From: Baffinella frigidus
Taxonomy: Eukaryota > Cryptophyceae > Cryptomonadales > Baffinellaceae
Reading direction: 5' to 3'
NCBI GenBank assembly: GCA_026770585.1
Contig: MU646379.1
Location: 123,278 to 134,448 of the forward strand
Length of the DNA stretch: 11,171 nt
A program made the position numbers and the translations under genes. Positions 8,401 through 11,171 of the stretch are shown here, in pieces. The stretch's first letter is position 1, and the number at the start of each line of letters is the position of its first letter. A model generated the notes under the pieces. It did not search any database and had not been told where the DNA came from. It was given only the letters and a program-made list of their open reading frames with translations.

Positions 8401-8900
8401 GTGTCTTTCCAGCCCCAAAGTTGACGAATGTGTACCCCAAAGCCAGCAGCATGCCAACTTGAGAATAGTCTGACAGTCAACCCGAGTGAGGCATACCACC
8501 AACCCTCACGGCTGGGGCAAATCGACGATTTTTGATTTCCCGATTTCAAGGGGAATTGGAGCCGTTGAAGTCGGATTCCGACTTCAACCCCCTTGGAAAC
8601 CCCAAATCGAAAATCATCGATTTGCCCAAGCCGTGGGGGTTGGTGGTAGCTAGGGTTCGGGCAAGCACCTGGGCGAAGGGGTCAGACGTCCCCCCCTTAT
8701 CCTTGGCCAGCACCCCCTCCGCCCGCCGCACCGTCACCGTCACCTTCGCGCTGTCCATCTTGCCCTATGGGGGACAGCGAACCCCTAAGCCCAACCCCCG
8801 GCAGGTGTCGGACTGGCATGACCTGGTCTGGATCAAGACGTACCAGAAGAAGCAGGAAGCTGTCACCGGACGGATCCTCATCGATGTCCGCCTCGAGGCA
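3132..8900 (+). CDS. C2-domain protein, five-exon model
   Basis: Joining 3132-3221, 5581-5642, 6529-6620, 7494-7558 and 8805-8900 gives an open frame of about 135 residues covering one complete C2 domain, the beta-sandwich that binds membranes and often Ca2+. Residues seen: a first strand (AKVTVTVRRAEGV), loop 1 with D20 and D26 in DKGGTSDPF, a basic strand (KFKTRVIEKSLHPEW), loop 3 with D74 and D76 in LYDHDKGF, FLGAVSIDLSTL, and a last strand with W107 and GRILIDVRL. Four of the five usual Ca-ligand aspartates are present, so Ca2+ binding is plausible. Every junction keeps phase: 0, then a TG|G tryptophan, then G|GG, then 0. All introns are GT-AG. Introns 1-4 are about 2359, 886, 873 and 1246 bp, filled with repeats and exon fragments. 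What follows residue 135 is unclear. The overall protein type (a tandem-C2, ferlin-like or other architecture) is not determinable here. Extensive exon duplication leaves open that the locus is decaying. Confidence 0.65.
3244..3393. mobile_element. CCACCAACC-type MITE, copy 1 (TA flanks)
   Basis: The ends read CCACCAATCCCCATGGCTTG and CAGCCGTGAGGGTTGGTGG (inverted), followed inwards by paired AAATCG-ATTTT-rich stretches. TA borders both sides. The centre is a perfect palindrome, GTTGAAGTCGGA / TCCGACTTCAAC with one middle base. It is about 150 bp with no ORF, and sits 22 bp inside intron 1 of the C2 gene. Confidence 0.75.
3396..3516 (+). mobile_element. TGCCTCA-type element, copy 1
   Basis: Begins TACCTCACTCGGGTTGAC, contains CTCAAGTTGGCATGCTG and GTACACATTTGGG, and ends AAATAGACTGAGGCAG. 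The ends form a short inverted repeat (CTGCCTCA/TGAGGCAG). Related copies are at 6640-6765, 8361-8493 and 8914-9053, with fragments at 1432-1520 and 9198-9245. Confidence 0.65.
3634..3789. mobile_element. CCACCAACC-type MITE, copy 2 (AT flanks)
   Basis: The termini CCGCCAACCCTCACAGGCTG and GGATGTGAGGGTTGGTGG are inverted repeats, followed inwards by GAGCAAATCGACGATTTT and its complement. AT borders both ends. The centre carries GGTCGCCGGTCGCCGGAATCC, whose CCGGAATCCGG core is itself palindromic. Non-coding, about 156 bp, inside C2 intron 1. Confidence 0.75.
3856..3877. repeat. Perfect 22-bp palindrome
   Basis: GGAGATTTGAG is followed directly by CTCAAATCTCC. It abuts the exon-3 fragment that starts at 3875. 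The palindrome could mark a recombination breakpoint where the fragment was inserted. Confidence 0.6.
3875..3985 (+). pseudogene. Copied exon-3 fragment fused to minisatellite units
   Basis: TCCGAGCGCGGATGACCTC (PSADDLSL of the C2 domain) runs straight into CAAGGACGTGACTGACTCCG and GGTACACATGGGGACGAG. The same fusion, with the same breakpoint after AGCCTCG, occurs at 6371-6475. It is therefore a copied composite block in intron 1, 2.5 kb upstream of its relative, and not an independent exon. Confidence 0.7.
3986..4217. other. Unassigned intronic stretch
   Basis: No gene, RNA or repeat family member is recognised here. A small GAATCCCGAATCCCGAA duplication lies near 4148. Frames open on the minus strand through this region also cross unrelated repeats and are not convincing. 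Confidence 0.4.
4218..4398. mobile_element. CCACACGAGG-type MITE, copy 1
   Basis: The 27-base terminal inverted repeats begin CCACACGAGGCTATTCATGC and end GCATGGATAGCCTCGTGTGG. Inside, TGATCACGTTTTCGTACG (4299-4316) and CGTACGGAAACGTGATCA (4323-4340) form a second, almost perfect hairpin with a 6-base loop. A related copy at 7897-8052 shares CCCAGGAAACACGCCAAAAG. No ORF and no clear target duplication. Confidence 0.75.
4440..4465. repeat. 12-bp-arm hairpin
   Basis: CACTTGGGACCA, two bases, TGGTCCCAAGTG. A weaker second hairpin (CCCAAGTGAAA with TTTTCACCTGGG) overlaps it. No U-run typical of a terminator follows; function unknown. Confidence 0.55.
4581..4819. mobile_element. CCACACAGCGG-type inverted-repeat element with internal duplication
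   Basis: The left end (CTACACAACGGGCTACGAAG) and right end (CTTCGTAGTCCGCTGTGTGG) are inverted repeats of the type also bounding 9811-9972. A 30-base block starting AACGGGCTACGAAGGGATTC is directly repeated at 4587-4616 and 4711-4740, so the left end is present twice. Non-coding. Confidence 0.55.
4820..5027. repeat. CATCACCTCA tandem repeats; otherwise unassigned
   Basis: CTCATCACCTCACTGCACAT at 4874 recurs with small changes at 4921 (period 47), with a shorter internal GCACATCCTGAACC duplication between them. The remainder shows nothing recognisable. Confidence 0.5.
5028..5307. mobile_element. Possible inverted-repeat element with CCACCCTGGA ends
   Basis: TA-CCACCCTGGA near 5028-5039 is mirrored by TCCAGGGTGG-CTA at 5295-5307. 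Inside are a 19-base palindrome (CACGCCACA-T-TGTGGCGTG, 5090-5108) and a perfect 78-bp tandem duplication. The short TIR makes the element call tentative. Confidence 0.4.
5139..5294. repeat. Perfect 78-bp tandem duplication
   Basis: Units 5139-5216 and 5217-5294 look identical base for base. The unit is 26 codons long and open in one frame, so a small ORF appears across it, but it has no supported start, splice sites or family. The perfect identity suggests a recent event. Confidence 0.85.
5444..5495. repeat. Compound (CT)n(CA)n(CT)n microsatellite
   Basis: A run of CT, then CA, then CT dinucleotides. It lies 86 bp upstream of C2 exon 2, in the intron. Confidence 0.9.
5581..5642 (+). CDS. 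C2 gene exon 2
   Basis: Acceptor AACCCATTGCAG|GTGGTTCTGG, donor CCCGAGTG|GTACAT; 20 codons plus TG. It encodes VVLGKQ then KFKTRVIEKSLHPEW, the typical third strand of a C2 domain ending in the conserved (N/H)PxW. The tryptophan codon is split TG|G, exactly matching the first base of exon 3 at 6529. Confidence 0.75.
5750..5798 (+). pseudogene. Partial second copy of C2 exon 2
   Basis: CTCAAAACATGGGTGATTG through CATCCCGAGTG|GTATTT encodes LKTWVIEKTLHPEW with the same donor position as exon 2. The 5' third of the exon and a good acceptor are missing (only GTTGCATACTG precedes). It lies 108 bp after the intact exon, so it is a local tandem copy. Confidence 0.65.
5799..6089. other. Unassigned intron 2 sequence
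   Basis: No exon is supported. CTTCCAACTTGACGAATTGC near 6025 is similar to TTTCCGACTTGACGAATCGC near 413, just after the first MITE, so this is probably another dispersed repeat. Confidence 0.3.
6109..6142 (+). pseudogene. Broken exon-3 copy a
   Basis: After ACAAAACAG the sequence GGACGAGACGTTCACGATGC encodes DETFTMRFDS, the start of C2 exon 3, then breaks off into minisatellite at about 6142. There is no downstream half and no donor. Confidence 0.6.
6345..6396 (+). pseudogene. Broken exon-3 copy b
   Basis: Encodes DETFTMRFDPNADDLSL and then joins minisatellite at AGCCTCG|CAAGG instead of continuing into the LYDHDKGF half. The same breakpoint occurs in the copy at 3875-3985. Confidence 0.65.
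6529..6620 (+). CDS. C2 gene exon 3
   Basis: Starts with G after AAAAACAG, completing the split tryptophan codon. It then encodes DETFTMRF, DPSADDLSLDIV and LYDHDKGFIA, and ends GCTG|GTACCT. It is the only one of five or six copies that has both halves, a matching acceptor phase and a donor. It carries the loop-3 D-x-D of the C2 domain. Confidence 0.75.
6640..6765 (+). mobile_element. TGCCTCA-type element, copy 2
   Basis: Starts TGCATCACTTTGGTTGGC, contains CTAAGTTGAC, GGGTGTGCAGTACAAATCCG and AGCCCGGGG, and ends AAATAGACTGAGACAG. It lies between intact exon 3 and the next exon-3 fragment. Its terminal CAG sits precisely at the start of that fragment, as a would-be 3' splice site. Confidence 0.65.
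6766..6838 (+). pseudogene. Exon-3 copy c, 5'-truncated
   Basis: Encodes RFGPSADDLSLDVV and LYDHDKGFIA and ends GCTG|GTACC like exon 3, but the DETFTM part is replaced by the end of a mobile element. Splicing exon 2 (TG|) to this acceptor would shift frame, so it is probably not used in place of exon 3. Confidence 0.65.
6991..7066 (+). pseudogene. Exon-3 copy d, diverged
   Basis: Encodes MRFGPNVDGLSLDVV and MFDHEVIF. The second loop-3 aspartate is lost and the DKGFIAG end is altered (HEVIFGTKR). It is preceded by AAGTAAGGGCACG rather than the DETFT segment. Confidence 0.6.
7141..7217 (+). pseudogene. Exon-3 copy e, 3' half
   Basis: Encodes LGLDVVLYDQDKRFIAG then STLFCNS. The normal donor GCTG|GTACC is changed to GCTGGCTCC, so the frame reads on to a possible GTGTGC donor at 7214-7219. 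Only the second half of the exon is present. Confidence 0.6.
7205..7243. repeat. GGGTTTC tandem repeat
   Basis: Four to five copies of a GGTTTCG-type heptamer, possibly related to the other G-rich tracts of the window. It immediately follows exon-3 copy e. Confidence 0.6.
7342..7363 (+). pseudogene. Exon-4 fragment
   Basis: CCACCAG|GGTCAAGCAGCG then AGTTCCTGG repeats the acceptor and first 20 or so bases of C2 exon 4 (SSEFL) before diverging. It is a local copy 150 bp upstream of the intact exon. Confidence 0.6.
7494..7558 (+). CDS. C2 gene exon 4
   Basis: Acceptor CCTCCTCAG|GGTCGAGC, donor CACCCTG|GTCTGC; GG plus 21 codons. It encodes SSSEFLGAVSIDLSTL and AVDTL, the seventh-strand region of a C2 domain. 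The G|GG junction to exon 3 restores a glycine, and phase 0 fits exon 5. Confidence 0.75.
7580..7680. repeat. Degenerate TGTAGGG/TTGAGGG G-rich tract
   Basis: Irregular GTGTAGGGTGTGGGGTG and GGTTGAGGGTTGAGGG units, similar in style to 1-115. No coding signal. From 7681 to 7805 nothing is recognisable. Confidence 0.5.
7831..7895 (+). pseudogene. Exon-5 copy a: nonsense codon and MITE-truncated
   Basis: Acceptor AACTCCCGGCAG|GTTTCGGACTGG. It encodes VSDWHNLVWVETYQRK, then TAG where the intact exon has CAG, then EVVTG. After ACCGG the sequence switches to the terminal repeat of a MITE (7897), so the GRILIDVRL strand is missing. About 25 bases of upstream intron are shared with intact exon 5. 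Confidence 0.75.
7897..8150. mobile_element. CCACACGAGG-type MITE, copy 2, with duplicated right end
   Basis: The left end begins CCACACGAGGCTATCCATGC at 7897. The right end TAGCCTCGTGTGG occurs at 8052 and again at 8150, because a 47-base end segment (from ACCCTGAAACGTCC or ACCCTAAAACGTCC) is duplicated with a 98-base period. It is inserted in exon-5 copy a. Homologous to 4218-4398. Confidence 0.7.
8151..8304. other. Unassigned stretch before the right inverted arm
   Basis: Nothing coding or repetitive is recognised. Confidence 0.3.
8305..8330 (+). pseudogene. Tiny exon-5 fragment
   Basis: GACAG|GTTTCGGACTGGCATGA matches the acceptor and first 17 or so bases of exon 5, then stops. It sits just before the right arm of the inverted repeat, so it probably marks the insertion breakpoint. 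Confidence 0.55.
8346..8779 (-). repeat. Right arm of large inverted repeat
   Basis: Reverse complement of 3111-3531, containing in order a TGCCTCA-type element (8361-8493), a CCACCAACC-type MITE flanked by TA (8496-8646) and an antisense copy of exon 1. Its outer edge, GACAGCG at 8773-8779, is followed at once by the intron 3' end of exon 5 (AACCCCTAAGCCC). The block therefore landed within the intron between exon-5 copies. Confidence 0.9.
8669..8758 (-). pseudogene. Antisense duplicate of C2 exon 1
   Basis: Identical over all 90 bases to exon 1, with the same ATG context and the same CCCAG|GTGCTT donor, on the opposite strand. No exon-2-like sequence follows on the minus strand, so by itself it cannot make a C2 domain. 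As part of the plus-strand pre-mRNA it is antisense to exon 1. Confidence 0.85.
8805..8900 (+). CDS. C2 gene exon 5 (intact copy)
   Basis: Acceptor CAACCCCCGGCAG|GTGTCG. It encodes VSDWHDLVWIKTYQKK, then QEAVTGRILIDVRLEA: the conserved W-x-x-L and last strand of a C2 domain. Phase 0 fits exon 4. The frame stays open to a stop at 9009-9011, but from 8914 it runs through a mobile element, so the true 3' boundary is unknown; no clear GT donor lies right after the domain. Confidence 0.7.
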
Positions 8901-8913
8901 TGCCCCCTAGCTA

Positions 8914-9053
8914 TGTCTCAGTCTTTTTCGGCGCACCACTTTGGTGCGCCCGGGTTCTTTTCCGCGCCAAAGTTGACGGGTTTGCACCGCACACCCAGCA
9001 TGTCGACTTGAGAATCGTCGGTCGGTCATAGTCGGTCAACCCGAGTGAGGCAG
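8914..9053 (-). mobile_element. TGCCTCA-type element, copy 4, with 5-bp duplication
   Basis: Begins TGTCTCAGTC and ends CCCGAGTGAGGCAG. It includes hairpin GGCGCACCA-CTT-TGGTGCGCC (8930-8950), CCAAAGTTGACGGGTTTGC and GTCGACTTGAGAATC. AGCTA lies immediately before (8909-8913) and after (9054-9058), consistent with a target-site duplication. It separates exon-5 copies b and c. Confidence 0.7.
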
Positions 9054-9140
9054 AGCTAGACTGCATCAAGACATATCACACGAAGCAGGAAGCTGTTACT
9101 GGGAGGATCCTTATCGACGTCCGTCTCGAAGCTGATTTTG
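9054..9140 (+). pseudogene. Exon-5 copy c, 5' end replaced by element
   Basis: Encodes ELDCIKTYHTKQEAVTG and RILIDVRLEADFDHF, homologous to exon 5 from the middle of WHDLVWIK on. The first part is missing; the frame is preceded by the element end TGAGGCAG|AG. The frame remains open past the domain (FDHFV), with a possible donor TTT|GTAATT at 9149. It could be a used alternative last C2 exon or a relic. Confidence 0.6.
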
Positions 9141-9250
9141 ACCACTTTGTAATTTTGATTTTGACCACTTTCAAACTTTTTTTTGCTTTTTTGACCACTG
9201 TCTCACTCGGGTTGGCCGCCTATTGGCAAGTTGGCATGCTGTGTTGCCTA
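9130..9250. repeat. TTTTGACCACTTT repeats and TGCCTCA-type fragment
   Basis: TTTTGACCACT occurs three times between 9135 and 9199. TGTCTCACTCGGGTTGGCC and GGCAAGTTGGCATGCTG (9198-9243) match the first part of the TGCCTCA-type element; the rest is absent. Confidence 0.55.
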
Positions 9251-9308
9251 CCGTAGAGTCCTATGGATTATCCATGTATGTTTAATTCTCGAAATCCCTT
9301 TATTATCC

Positions 9309-9540
9309 GCTGTGTGGCGAGGCACAGAGCTCACTTCGAAGGGGTGAGGGCAGATCGGCCAGACCTATGTCCCTACGGATGGCCTACCGGATCGGCCAGA
9401 CCTATGTCCCTACGGATGGCCTACCGGATCGGCCAGACCTATGTCCCTACGGAATCCATGGGTCCATGGATTATTTGCGAGATCTCTGTGTAGTGCGCTG
9501 TGTGGCGAGGCACTGAGCTCACTCGGAAGGGGTGATATCG
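9309..9540. repeat. Direct repeats around a 37-bp tandem repeat
   Basis: CGCTGTGTGGCGAGGCAC and about 24 following bases occur at 9309 and again at 9498 with few changes. Between them GATCGGCCAGACCTATGTCC and 17 more bases repeat with a period of exactly 37 (9353, 9390, 9427; the last unit is partial). The CGCTGTGTGG part equals the end of the CCACACAGCGG-type elements. Confidence 0.7.
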
Positions 9541-9579
9541 TCGAACAAAAAACAGTCGGGGGCCTCGATATCCATATTA

Positions 9580-9731
9580 GTGCCCGGGGCGACTCAATTT
9601 AAACCGCCTTTTATGCTATTTTAAGGGTGATGACTCTTTGTTTTGCTATATTAGCTTCGACATAGCTTTAATATATAAAAAAACCCATCCCAAGATAGCA
9701 AAAACACGGTTCAAATTGAGTCGCCCCGCAC
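9580..9731. mobile_element. Foldback element with GGGGCGACTCAATTT arms
   Basis: The left arm from GTGCCCGGGGCGACTC and right arm ending GAGTCGCCCCGCAC pair over about 45 bases, sharing GGGGCGACTCAATTTRAACCG and GCTAT. The centre is AT-rich. About 150 bp, non-coding, no clear target duplication. Confidence 0.75.
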
Positions 9732-9810
9732 ATGAATACGCAGGACGTAAACTGAACGCCAGCAGTCAAGTGCCCGTTGGTGTCTGAAAGGGCCGCTTTC
9801 TAACGTGATG

Positions 9811-9972
9811 CCACACAGCGGACTTCCATGGGATTTCTGAATAACCCTTAAGCGTTACGACCTACGACCCTACGGTAGGCAACCCGTAGGGGCATAGGGG
9901 GGTTCCTACGGATAAGGTAACGGAAACTCGGCCCAAAATGGGCCGAAAATCCCTTCGTAGCCCGCCGTGTGG
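9811..9972. mobile_element. CCACACAGCGG-type element, copy 2
   Basis: Ends CCACACAGCGGACTTCC and TAGCCCGCCGTGTGG. The inner parts contain CCTACGG/CCGTAGG and TCGGCCCA-AAA-TGGGCCGA hairpins. It sits directly upstream of the first IDEALDR segment, where other copies of that segment have GATTCGGTGATGGCAG, so it has probably disrupted that flank. Confidence 0.6.
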
Positions 9973-9983
9973 TTAAGTGGCAG

Positions 9984-10018
9984 ATCGACGAGGCCTTGGA
10001 CCGCTTGGAATCGACGAG
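9984..10018 (+). pseudogene. IDEALDR exon-like segment, copy 1, split by a MITE
   Basis: After TGGCAG the sequence encodes IDEALDRLESTR and is then interrupted by a 149-bp element (10019-10167). It resumes at 10168 (SSAHLSTRFDDSESS) and meets TAA at 10216-10218. Among the four copies base changes fall mainly at silent or conservative positions of this frame (GAC/GAT, CGC/CGT, GAA/GAG, TTG/GTG), arguing that this was the coding frame. Product unknown. Confidence 0.5.
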
Positions 10019-10167
10019 GATCTTATATGAAAAGAGTTTTAATTCAAAAAAAATGGATTCAATCAAAATTACTACACGAATGCTTTAATATTACTAGTAA
10101 AGACCAATTTTGGTAGTAAATTTGATTGCCAGAAAGCGTTAAATTAAAACTCTTTTCGTATAAGATC
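10019..10167. mobile_element. MITE inside IDEALDR copy 1
   Basis: Terminal inverted repeats of 26 bases with one mismatch: GATCTTATATGAAAAGAG at the left and CTCTTTTCGTATAAGATC at the right. Inner AATCAAAATTACTAC and GTAGTAAATTTGATT also pair. It is AT-rich, unlike the flanking exon sequence. No ORF. Confidence 0.8.
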
Positions 10168-10293
10168 GAGTCTTCCGCGCACCTCTCTACACGATTTGAC
10201 GATTCTGAAAGTTCATAAGTGGGCATTCTCCCCAGAGAAAAATCGAGAAGGTGGTGCAAATCCCGTGTGACCTGATATGTTATCCCAGATCTC
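10168..10293 (+). pseudogene. IDEALDR copy 1, second half and 3' flank
   Basis: Continues the interrupted exon-like segment to TAA. The following flank (GTGGGCATTCTCCCCAGAG to GATATGTTATCCCAG) is nearly identical to 10581-10650, showing that the tandem unit is larger than the coding segment. Confidence 0.55.
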
Positions 10294-10458
10294 GTTACAG
10301 AAGCTTCCAGCTCTGGATGGCTTTTCTGGGATCTGAAGCGGATCAAATCCCCTTTCGAGGCCTGAAATTTTTCAAAGTCTGAAAAAGGGGTGAGCGTAGA
10401 GGGGATTTGATCCACTTCAGGTCCCAAAAAGCCCATCAGGGCTGGAAGCTTCCGAAAC
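10294..10458. mobile_element. Foldback element with GAAGCTTCCAGC arms
   Basis: Arms 10300-10353 and 10400-10452 pair with scattered mismatches, sharing GAAGCTTCCAGC, GGATCAAATCCCCT and GGCTTTT blocks. It sits at the boundary between IDEALDR units 1 and 2. Confidence 0.75.
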
Positions 10459-10496
10459 TAAGTCTGACGTAGAATCTGCCGATTCGGTGATGGCAG

Positions 10497-10580
10497 ATCG
10501 ACGAGGCCTTGGATCGTTTGGAGTCGACGGGGACTGCAGAGGACCTCTCTACACGATTTGGCGATTCTGAAAGTTCATAA
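10497..10580 (+). CDS. IDEALDR exon-like segment, copy 2 (uninterrupted)
   Basis: Acceptor-like GGTGATGGCAG|ATCGACG. It encodes IDEALDRLESTGTAEDL then STRFGDSESS and ends at TAA (10578-10580). It is the only copy with no insertion, but it stops where copy 4 reads STRKMSG instead, so it may be a terminal exon or a decayed copy. I do not recognise a domain; it is acidic and probably helical. Whether it belongs to the C2 gene upstream is unknown. Confidence 0.35.
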   Translation: MDEALDRLESTGTAEDLSTRFGDSESS

Positions 10581-10659
10581 GTGGGCATGCTCCCCAGAGA
10601 AAAATCGAGAAGGTGGTACAAATCCCGCGTGACTTGATATGTTATCCCAGGTCTGACAT

Positions 10660-10827
10660 CCACCAACCCTCACGGTTTGGGCAAATGATCGAATTTGGCG
10701 GTACGCAATGCCCTTGCAGGACGCCGGATTCCGGCGTCGGTTATTTTTAAAACTCCAGAATCAAGGTGTTTAGAGTTTTAAAACTGGTACGTAATTTCCC
10801 AATTGCCCAAACCGTGAGGGCTAGTGG
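10660..10827. mobile_element. CCACCAACC-type MITE, copy 4 (AT flanks)
   Basis: Ends CCACCAACCCTCACGG..TTTGGGCAAAT and ATTGCCCAAACCGTGAGGGCTAGTGG, AT on both sides. Internal CGCCGGATTCCGGCG palindrome. It lies at the boundary between IDEALDR units 2 and 3. Confidence 0.75.
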
Positions 10828-10852
10828 ATTAATTCTGCCGCGGTGATGGCAG

Positions 10853-10901
10853 TTCGACGAAGCCTTGGACCGCGTGGAGTCGACGGGGACGGCAGCGGAC
10901 C
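10853..10901 (+). pseudogene. IDEALDR copy 3, cut by CT microsatellite
   Basis: GGTGATGGCAG|TTCGACGAAGCC encodes FDEALDRVESTGTAAD. Where copy 2 continues GACCTCTCTACACG, this copy runs into a long CT repeat. Confidence 0.55.
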
Positions 10902-11067
10902 CTCTCTCTCTCTCTTCCTCTCTCTCTCTTCCTCTCTCTCGCTCTCGCTCTCTCTCTCTCTCTTCCTCGCTCTCTCTCCCTCCCTCTCTCTCTCTCTCTT
11001 CCTCTCTCTCGCTCTCTCTCTCTCCCTCCCTCCCTCCCTCCCTCTCTCTCCCTCCCTCTCTCTCTCT
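10900..11067. repeat. About 168-bp CT/CCCT polypyrimidine tract
   Basis: Nearly pure pyrimidine on this strand: CTCTCT runs with TTCC and CCCTCCCT interruptions. The long R/E-rich and S/L-rich frames across it on the two strands are low-complexity artefacts. It directly precedes IDEALDR copy 4, so it could also act as a very strong polypyrimidine tract. Confidence 0.9.
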
Positions 11068-11098
11068 GACATAGAATCCGCCGATTCGGTGATGGCAG

Positions 11099-11171
11099 AT
11101 CAACGAAGCCGTAGACCGCGTGGAGTCGACGAGGACTTCCTCCGACCTCTCGACGCGCAAGATGTCTGGTA
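11099..11171 (+). CDS. IDEALDR exon-like segment, copy 4 (runs off the window)
   Basis: Acceptor-like ATTCGGTGATGGCAG|ATCAACG. It encodes INEAVDRVESTRTSSDL then STRKMSG to the window end, with a possible donor TCTG|GTA at 11168-11171. Unlike copies 1 and 2 it has no stop after STR, so it is the best candidate for a functional internal exon. Family unknown. Confidence 0.4.
   Translation, partial: MNEAVDRVESTRTSSDLSTRKMSG

Noticed and set aside
8546-8758. Independent minus-strand C2 gene
   Set aside because: It has only exon 1 followed by the same MITE intron as the left arm; no further exons are found on that strand.
8532-9011. 159-codon plus-strand frame as one protein
   Set aside because: Only 8805-8900 is C2 exon 5. 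The first part is antisense of exon 1 and MITE; the tail is a mobile element.
9353-9453. CRISPR-like array
   Set aside because: The 37-bp units are head-to-tail with no variable spacers, and the DNA is eukaryotic.
10747-11160. Long R/E-rich frames on the minus strand and an S/L-rich frame on the plus strand
   Set aside because: They are translations of the CT/CCCT microsatellite, with no independent gene evidence.

Overview
This is eukaryotic nuclear DNA: genes are split into very short GT-AG exons, and the space between them is packed with small inverted-repeat (MITE-like) elements, tandem duplications and microsatellites. No bacterial operon, RNA gene, CRISPR array or viral gene is visible. 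Degenerate G-rich tracts resembling TTTAGGG-type telomere repeats (1-115, 5693-5720, 7205-7243, 7580-7680) would suit an alga or alveolate (chromerid or dinoflagellate-like), but that is a guess; the taxon cannot be fixed from this window.

There are two divergent genes. On the minus strand, about 2109 down to 1406, lies the 5' part of an unrecognised gene with a coiled-coil-like N-terminus and two plausible introns. On the plus strand, from 3132, a C2-domain protein can be assembled from five exons (3132-3221, 5581-5642, 6529-6620, 7494-7558, 8805-8900). They join with matching phases into about 135 residues covering a whole C2 domain. Further downstream (9984-11171) four copies of another exon-like segment (IDEALDRVEST type) occur in tandem; they may belong to the same gene, which would then run out of the window.

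The C2 locus is heavily remodelled. Almost every exon has broken extra copies beside the intact one. Exon 1 with its flanks also occurs as a recent inverted copy inside the intron before the last C2 exon. That gives inverted arms of about 420-434 bp separated by 4.8 kb, which bracket exons 2-4. A 30-38 bp minisatellite carrying splice-site-like motifs fills the end of intron 2.

Region by region: 1-130 G-rich tract; 181-726 three MITEs flanked by TA; 727-1290 tandem duplications only; 1406-2166 minus-strand gene; 2167-3131 divergent intergenic region with a strong palindrome; 3132-3531 exon 1 and left inverted arm; 3532-5580 intron 1, full of repeat elements; 5581-6620 exons 2 and 3 and the minisatellite; 6621-7830 exon fragments, exon 4 and G-rich tracts; 7831-9140 copies of exon 5 and the right inverted arm; 9141-9980 repeats and two MITEs; 9984-11171 the four-copy segment with MITEs between units and a long CT tract.
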